8,916 nt of DNA from JAHTBL01 sp038532735 (GTDB taxonomy: Bacteria > Pseudomonadota > Alphaproteobacteria > Rhodobacterales > Rhodobacteraceae), in the NCBI GenBank assembly GCA_038532735.1, contig JBCBAC010000038.1:1-8916 (forward strand), in the 5' to 3' direction. The translations under genes were made by a program, and so were the position numbers. How positions within the stretch are numbered: the first letter of the stretch is position 1; every line of letters begins with the position of its first letter. Under the pieces are notes generated by a model. That model made no database searches. It was given only the letters and a program-made list of their open reading frames with translations, and was not told where the DNA came from. This document shows, piece by piece, positions 5,785 to 8,916 of the stretch.

Positions 5785-6498
5785 TCAATCTGTGAAGCGA
5801 TACCGATGCAGTTCAGCCCCATGAGTGCGCAACCATCCCCGCGGCGCCGCATATGGTCCGTAAAGCTGCATGACCACATCCCAGAACGCTCGGCTGTGGT
5901 TCATCTCGGCCAAATGCGCGACCTCATGGGCGGCCACGTAATCCAGCACTTCCACCGGCGCCATGATCAAACGCCACGAGTAATTCAGGTTCCCCTCAGC
6001 CGAACAGGAGCCCCAGCGCGAGCGCGTATCGCGCAAGGTCAGCCGCCCGTAAGGCCGCCCTAGCTTCTCTGCATAAAAATCGCTCGCCGCCTGCAACCGT
6101 TGCCGCGCCTGCAGTTTCAGGAACGCCTCAACCCGCGCGCCCGTTCGCTCTGGCGTGCGGCTTGGAACAAGCAGTCGGTCCCCTTCAACCCGCACAGCCT
6201 TTACCGCAGCCACCTCAACTTGATGCGTCGCGCCCTGAAGCAGAACCTCTACGCCCGGCGCGACACAAACCACATCAGGATTGCGCGCCAGTGCCTCCCG
6301 CAGCCAAGCCTCCTTCTCACGCAAGAATACCTCCGCCTCGTGGAGCGGCACCCGCGGCGGCAGCGTCAGCGACACGCGCCCGTCCAGCCCCGAGACGCGC
6401 AGCGACAACCGCTTCGCCCGGGCCGAGCGTTTCAGCGCCACCGCCACCACCGGGGGGCCCGGCAAAATCAGCTCTGTCGGCAAGGCTCTGCCCCACAT
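5785..6498 (-). CDS. YgjP-like M48-family zinc metallopeptidase (DUF45)
   Basis: The 237-residue protein has the hallmarks of the YgjP/DUF45 group of zinc peptidases: RSRWGSCS (159-166), GNLNYSWRLIMAP (169-181), and the zinc-binding HEVAH (191-195) with the third ligand His201 in HEVAHLAEMNH. Glu192 is the expected catalytic base. There is no signal peptide or membrane segment, so it should act in the cytoplasm. Substrates of this family are not established. The ATG at 6498 has a well-spaced AGGAAG upstream (seven bases between). The gene is divergent from the FYDLN gene, with 92 bases between the two starts, and lies directly upstream of the GntR gene on the same strand, so the two may share some transcripts. 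Confidence 0.93.
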   Translation of the reverse strand: MWGRALPTELILPGPPVVAVALKRSARAKRLSLRVSGLDGRVSLTLPPRVPLHEAEVFLREKEAWLREALARNPDVVCVAPGVEVLLQGATHQVEVAAVKAVRVEGDRLLVPSRTPERTGARVEAFLKLQARQRLQAASDFYAEKLGRPYGRLTLRDTRSRWGSCSAEGNLNYSWRLIMAPVEVLDYVAAHEVAHLAEMNHSRAFWDVVMQLYGPYAAPRGWLRTHGAELHRYRFTD

Positions 6499-6522
6499 TC
6501 CTTAGCTTCCTTTCAATTGGCT

Positions 6523-6551
6523 TTGACACCGCTTTCAAGCTGTGGCAGTTG
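6523..6551 (+). promoter_or_regulatory. Possible promoter for the FYDLN gene
   Basis: A perfect -35 hexamer TTGACA (6523-6528) lies in the divergent spacer upstream of the FYDLN gene. At 17 bases downstream the -10 position reads CAGTTG, a poor match, so the assignment is tentative. No clear promoter is visible for the divergent metallopeptidase gene. Confidence 0.3.
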
Positions 6552-6590
6552 GCGTCGATCACCGCAATGACGGATACGAAAGGGATTCCC

Positions 6591-6923
6591 ATGCCCAAAG
6601 AAGAGTGGGGCGTAAAGCGCCTTTGCCCGACAACCGGTAAACGGTTTTACGATCTGAACAAAGACCCGATCGTCAGCCCCTACACGGGCGAGGTCGTGAC
6701 CATCGACGTCAGCAAGAACCGCACCATGGTCGCCGACAAGGCCGATCCGGCCAGCAAGAAGGCCAAGGAAGAGGACATCGCAGATGATGTCGAAGTGCTC
6801 GACGACGAGGATGACGCCGCAGACGTGAAGCTCGACGATGATCTGCTGGATGATGACGATGACAACGATGATGTCTCGCTCGACGAGATCGCCGATGTCG
6901 CAGCAGATGACGACGACAGCTAA
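6591..6923 (+). CDS. FYDLN acidic-domain protein (TIGR02300-type), function unknown
   Basis: The 110-residue protein has a short conserved head (MPKEEWGVKRLCPTTGKRFY, then DLNKDP) followed by a strongly acidic, low-complexity Asp/Glu tail from about residue 60. The FYDLN core at 19-23 identifies the alphaproteobacterial family known by that motif. As I recall, many relatives carry a CxxC...CxxC zinc-ribbon around it; here the positions read CPTT (12-15) and SPYT (29-32), leaving one Cys, so zinc binding is probably lost. The highly acidic tail could bind basic proteins or act as a nucleic-acid mimic, but no function is known. I chose the ATG at 6591, where the family sequence starts and AAAGGGA lies close upstream; an in-frame ATG at 6567 would add eight residues. 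A longer in-frame extension back to 6162 runs antisense to the metallopeptidase gene and is not credible. Confidence 0.9.
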   Translation: MPKEEWGVKRLCPTTGKRFYDLNKDPIVSPYTGEVVTIDVSKNRTMVADKADPASKKAKEEDIADDVEVLDDEDDAADVKLDDDLLDDDDDNDDVSLDEIADVAADDDDS

Positions 6924-6935
6924 CTCAGGTCCAGA

Positions 6936-6968
6936 GCGCGGGGATTTTTCACTTGATCTCCCCCGCGC
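6936..6968 (+). terminator. GC-rich hairpin after the FYDLN gene
   Basis: GCGCGGGG (6936-6943) and CCCCGCGC (6961-6968) form a perfect 8-bp stem with a 17-nt loop that contains TTTTT, 12 bases after the FYDLN stop. There is no T tract after the stem, so termination would be inefficient or Rho-assisted. It lies between the gene and tRNA-Ala and overlaps the proposed tRNA promoter. Confidence 0.4.
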
Positions 6969-6981
6969 CCTTGCCTAAAGA
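6953..6981 (+). promoter_or_regulatory. Possible promoter of tRNA-Ala
   Basis: TTGATC (6953-6958) and TAAAGA (6976-6981) are spaced by 17 bases and end ten bases before the mature tRNA 5' end, a usual distance. The -35 matches four of six consensus bases; the -10 is weak. The tRNA could alternatively be read through from the upstream gene. Confidence 0.3.
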
Positions 6982-6991
6982 CCGCGCTATT

Positions 6992-7067
<76 letters not shown>

Positions 7068-7280
7068 AGCGTTTCGCTAGAAACGCGGGCCTCATAAGGT
7101 GATTTCGAAGAAAACACCGTAAGGGCATGTTTCCCAAAGCACCCTATTTTGTTGAAACCCCAACGTCCCCATGCCCCGGATCTGATCCAGGCCCTCGCCA
7201 GCAGCGAAGACCGCAAGGAAACCTCTCTTTCTCCAATAGTCGCACTGCTATATGCCGTTGGAAAAAAGACAGGCTCTCCA
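7068..7280 (+). other. Non-coding spacer between tRNA-Ala and the ATP-grasp gene
   Basis: This 213-base stretch holds a 6-bp hairpin right after the tRNA (GCGTTT 7069-7074, AAACGC 7081-7086, loop CGCTAG), which may mark the 3' end of the tRNA transcript though no T run follows. The rest lacks a gene I can support. It is open in the frame of the ATP-grasp gene back to a TTG at 7149, but those 44 codons do not look like the family. A promoter for the ATP-grasp gene should lie here; TATATG near 7249 is a possible -10 without a convincing -35. Confidence 0.4.
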
Positions 7281-8069
7281 ATGCAATGGTTGCTTCAGGA
7301 ATTTGAAGACACGCTCAAACTGGCTGAAACGCTAGAGCATCTATCGATCCCTTATTCCTCACACAAGGTGGTCCCCTTTGTGGGCAACCTGGTGCCGAAG
7401 CCGGACATTGATCCCGACAAGCCGGTGATCCTCTTCGGATCTTATAGCTTGTGGCGATACGCGGCCGCCAACAAGCTGCATCCGGGTGTCTTCAAGATCC
7501 GTCCTTTCGTGCATGAATTATCCTGGCAGCCCTTCATGCTGAACGGCCCGGAGGCGATCTTTCTGAGCTTGCAAGATATCCCAGGACAGCTCGCCGGGGA
7601 TAAGCGGGATTGGTTCCTCCGCCCGGTCGATGACAGCAAGGAAACGCCCGGTAGCGTCCGCTCTGCCGCACAAATCATCGAGATGGCGAAAGCCGTGCTT
7701 ACCTTGAAAAAAGAAGACATCCCAAAGGGGTCTCTCCGGCACGATTCAGAGCTGATGCTGACACGCCCCGCACGGATCCTGACCGAATGGCGGCTGTGGG
7801 TCGTCGACGATCAAATCGTGACCGCGTCGCTCTATAAACAAAGGACCCGCGTGATTTACAAGCCGCAGATCGACGACGATGCGCTTGCTTTCGCGAAGAC
7901 ACTTGTGAAGGCCAATCCCCACTATGCTGAGGCGTACGTCATCGACATCTGCCGAACGCCTGAAGGGCTGAAGCTGTTGGAAACCAACTGCCTGAACGCT
8001 GCTGGTTTCTACGCGGCCGACTTGCAAAAACTAGTTCAGGCCCTCGAACGGCTTTACCCCGACCGCTAG
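7281..8069 (+). CDS. ATP-grasp domain protein, probably R2K clade (DUF4343-like)
   Basis: From the ATG at 7281 the protein has 262 residues and resembles stand-alone ATP-grasp proteins of the R2K/DUF4343 type. Visible motifs are MQWLLQEFED at the start, SLWRYA (56-61) and KIRPFVHE (72-79) in the N-terminal half, WFLRPVDDSK (111-120), EWRLWVVDDQ (169-178), YVIDICRTPEG (219-229), and the metal and phosphate-binding end LLETNCLNAAGFYAADL (232-248), where Glu234 and Asn236 are the expected magnesium ligands. ATP-grasp enzymes join a carboxylate to an amine or thiol through an acyl-phosphate; the substrate of this group is not established. Start choice: the family begins with M.W.LQ.FE, AGG lies seven bases upstream, and the longer version from TTG 7149 adds 44 unlike residues. 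It lies just after tRNA-Ala and converges on folD, its TAG interlocking with the folD TAG in CTAG. No partner gene is adjacent. Confidence 0.82.
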   Translation: MQWLLQEFEDTLKLAETLEHLSIPYSSHKVVPFVGNLVPKPDIDPDKPVILFGSYSLWRYAAANKLHPGVFKIRPFVHELSWQPFMLNGPEAIFLSLQDIPGQLAGDKRDWFLRPVDDSKETPGSVRSAAQIIEMAKAVLTLKKEDIPKGSLRHDSELMLTRPARILTEWRLWVVDDQIVTASLYKQRTRVIYKPQIDDDALAFAKTLVKANPHYAEAYVIDICRTPEGLKLLETNCLNAAGFYAADLQKLVQALERLYPDR

Positions 8070-8916
8070 GCCGTCAGCCCTTCCGGCTCCACCAACCCAT
8101 GCGCGCGGCAACACGCCGTCAGCGTATTGGCCAGCAGGCATGCAATTGTCATCGGCCCCACGCCGCCCGGCACCGGCGTGATCGCCCCTGCCACAGCAGC
8201 ACAACTGTCGTAGTCCACGTCGCCGACCAACCGCGTGCCGCCGCCCTCTTTCTCGATCCGGTTGATGCCCACATCAATCACTGTTGCCCCCGGCTTGATC
8301 CAGTCGCCCGGCACCATTTGAGGTCGTCCGACAGCCGCCACAACGATATCCGCGCGCCGCACCACATCCGGCAAATCCTTTGTCCGCGAATGCGCAATCG
8401 TCACCGTGCAGCTATCGCCCAGCAACAGCTGCGCCATCGGCTTGCCCACGATATTGCTGCGCCCGATCACAACCGCATCCATCCCGCTCAATGACCCATG
8501 ATGATCCCGTAGCATCATCAGACACCCCAACGGAGTACACGGCACCATGCTCTTCTGCCCTGTCCCGAGCAGACCCACATTGCTGATATGAAACCCGTCC
8601 ACATCCTTGGCCGGATCAATCGAGTTGATCACCAGATCCTCGTCCAGATGCCCCGGCAGCGGCAATTGCACCAGAATGCCGTGAATACTCGCATCGCCAT
8701 TCAACTCCGCGATCAACGCCAACAACGCCTCTTCCGACGTGTCCGCCTCCAGCCGATGCTCCACCGACTTCATGCCCACTTCGACGGTCATTTTCCCCTT
8801 CGAGCGCACATAGACCTGAGACGCCGGGTCCTCCCCGACCAGCACCACGGCCAAGCCCGGCGTGATCCCGTTTTCTTCCTTGATCCGGGTCACATGCGCG
8901 GCCACCTTGCCCCGCA
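8066..8916 (-). CDS. folD: Bifunctional methylenetetrahydrofolate dehydrogenase / methenyltetrahydrofolate cyclohydrolase (5' end off window)
   Basis: FolD is a cytoplasmic dimeric enzyme that oxidises 5,10-methylene-THF with NADP+ and hydrolyses methenyl-THF to 10-formyl-THF, feeding purine and formyl-Met synthesis. The reading frame is open to the right edge (RGKVAAHVTRIKEENG), so the GTG at 8905 is an internal Val codon, not a start; I estimate about 15-20 N-terminal residues are missing. Hallmarks seen are the catalytic YVRSK (Tyr and Lys four apart), ILVQLPLPGH, DPAKDVDGFH, the PCTPLG substrate loop, the NADP-binding VVIGRSNIVGKPMAQLL, and the C-terminal PVPGGVGPMT signature. It ends in GLVEPEGLTA with TAG at 8068-8066, overlapping the convergent ATP-grasp stop by four bases. 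No terminator fits between the two genes. Confidence 0.97.
   Translation of the reverse strand, partial: RGKVAAHVTRIKEENGITPGLAVVLVGEDPASQVYVRSKGKMTVEVGMKSVEHRLEADTSEEALLALIAELNGDASIHGILVQLPLPGHLDEDLVINSIDPAKDVDGFHISNVGLLGTGQKSMVPCTPLGCLMMLRDHHGSLSGMDAVVIGRSNIVGKPMAQLLLGDSCTVTIAHSRTKDLPDVVRRADIVVAAVGRPQMVPGDWIKPGATVIDVGINRIEKEGGGTRLVGDVDYDSCAAVAGAITPVPGGVGPMTIACLLANTLTACCRAHGLVEPEGLTA

Noticed and set aside
6162..6590. A 253-residue version of the FYDLN gene starting at 6162
   Set aside because: The added residues are Pro/Arg/Ala-rich and run antisense to the YgjP-like metallopeptidase gene; the family sequence begins at the ATG at 6591.
7149..7280. TTG start giving a 306-residue ATP-grasp protein
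   Set aside because: The extra 44 residues lack a recognisable motif and the TTG has no ribosome binding site; the family's M.W.LQ.FE start coincides with the ATG at 7281.

Overview
The window reads as a chromosomal segment of an alphaproteobacterium, most likely a Rhodobacterales (Roseobacter-group) species. Pointers are the sucA-odhB-lpdA layout, an E2o with two lipoyl domains, a FYDLN-type acidic protein whose zinc cysteines are mostly lost, a cell-envelope lipoprotein of a kind I recall from this family, high GC, and a GC-rich post-gene element resembling the intergenic repeats I remember from these genomes. The species cannot be named from the sequence.

Layout. (1) Bases 1-4532, + strand: the 2-oxoglutarate dehydrogenase locus. 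It holds the 3' end of sucA (E1), odhB (E2), then an AT-rich stranger gene (1719-2234), a small membrane protein and a MAPEG-family membrane protein joined by an ATGA overlap, a 66-bp tract of degenerate 11-bp repeats, lpdA (E3), and a strong intrinsic terminator. (2) Bases 4564-6498, - strand: a small lipoprotein, a FadR/FCD-type GntR regulator with a perfect TGTGATCACA palindrome just before its start, and a YgjP-like M48 metallopeptidase. A GC-rich compound inverted repeat sits at the 3' end of the regulator gene. (3) Bases 6591-8069, + strand: a FYDLN acidic protein, tRNA-Ala(GGC), and an R2K-type ATP-grasp protein. (4) Bases 8066-8916, - strand: folD without its first residues, running off the right edge. 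Its stop codon interlocks with that of the ATP-grasp gene.

Working together. E1, E2 and E3 form the 2-oxoglutarate dehydrogenase complex of the TCA cycle; lpdA may also serve other 2-oxoacid complexes. FolD supplies one-carbon folates. The other genes are local neighbours with no evident shared pathway.

I see no CRISPR array, transposase, integrase, toxin-antitoxin pair or recognisable defence operon. The least explained items are the AT-rich 171-residue gene inside the odh locus, the helically phased 11-bp repeats before lpdA, the GntR palindrome, and the stand-alone ATP-grasp protein next to the tRNA. No intergenic stretch exceeds 300 bases.
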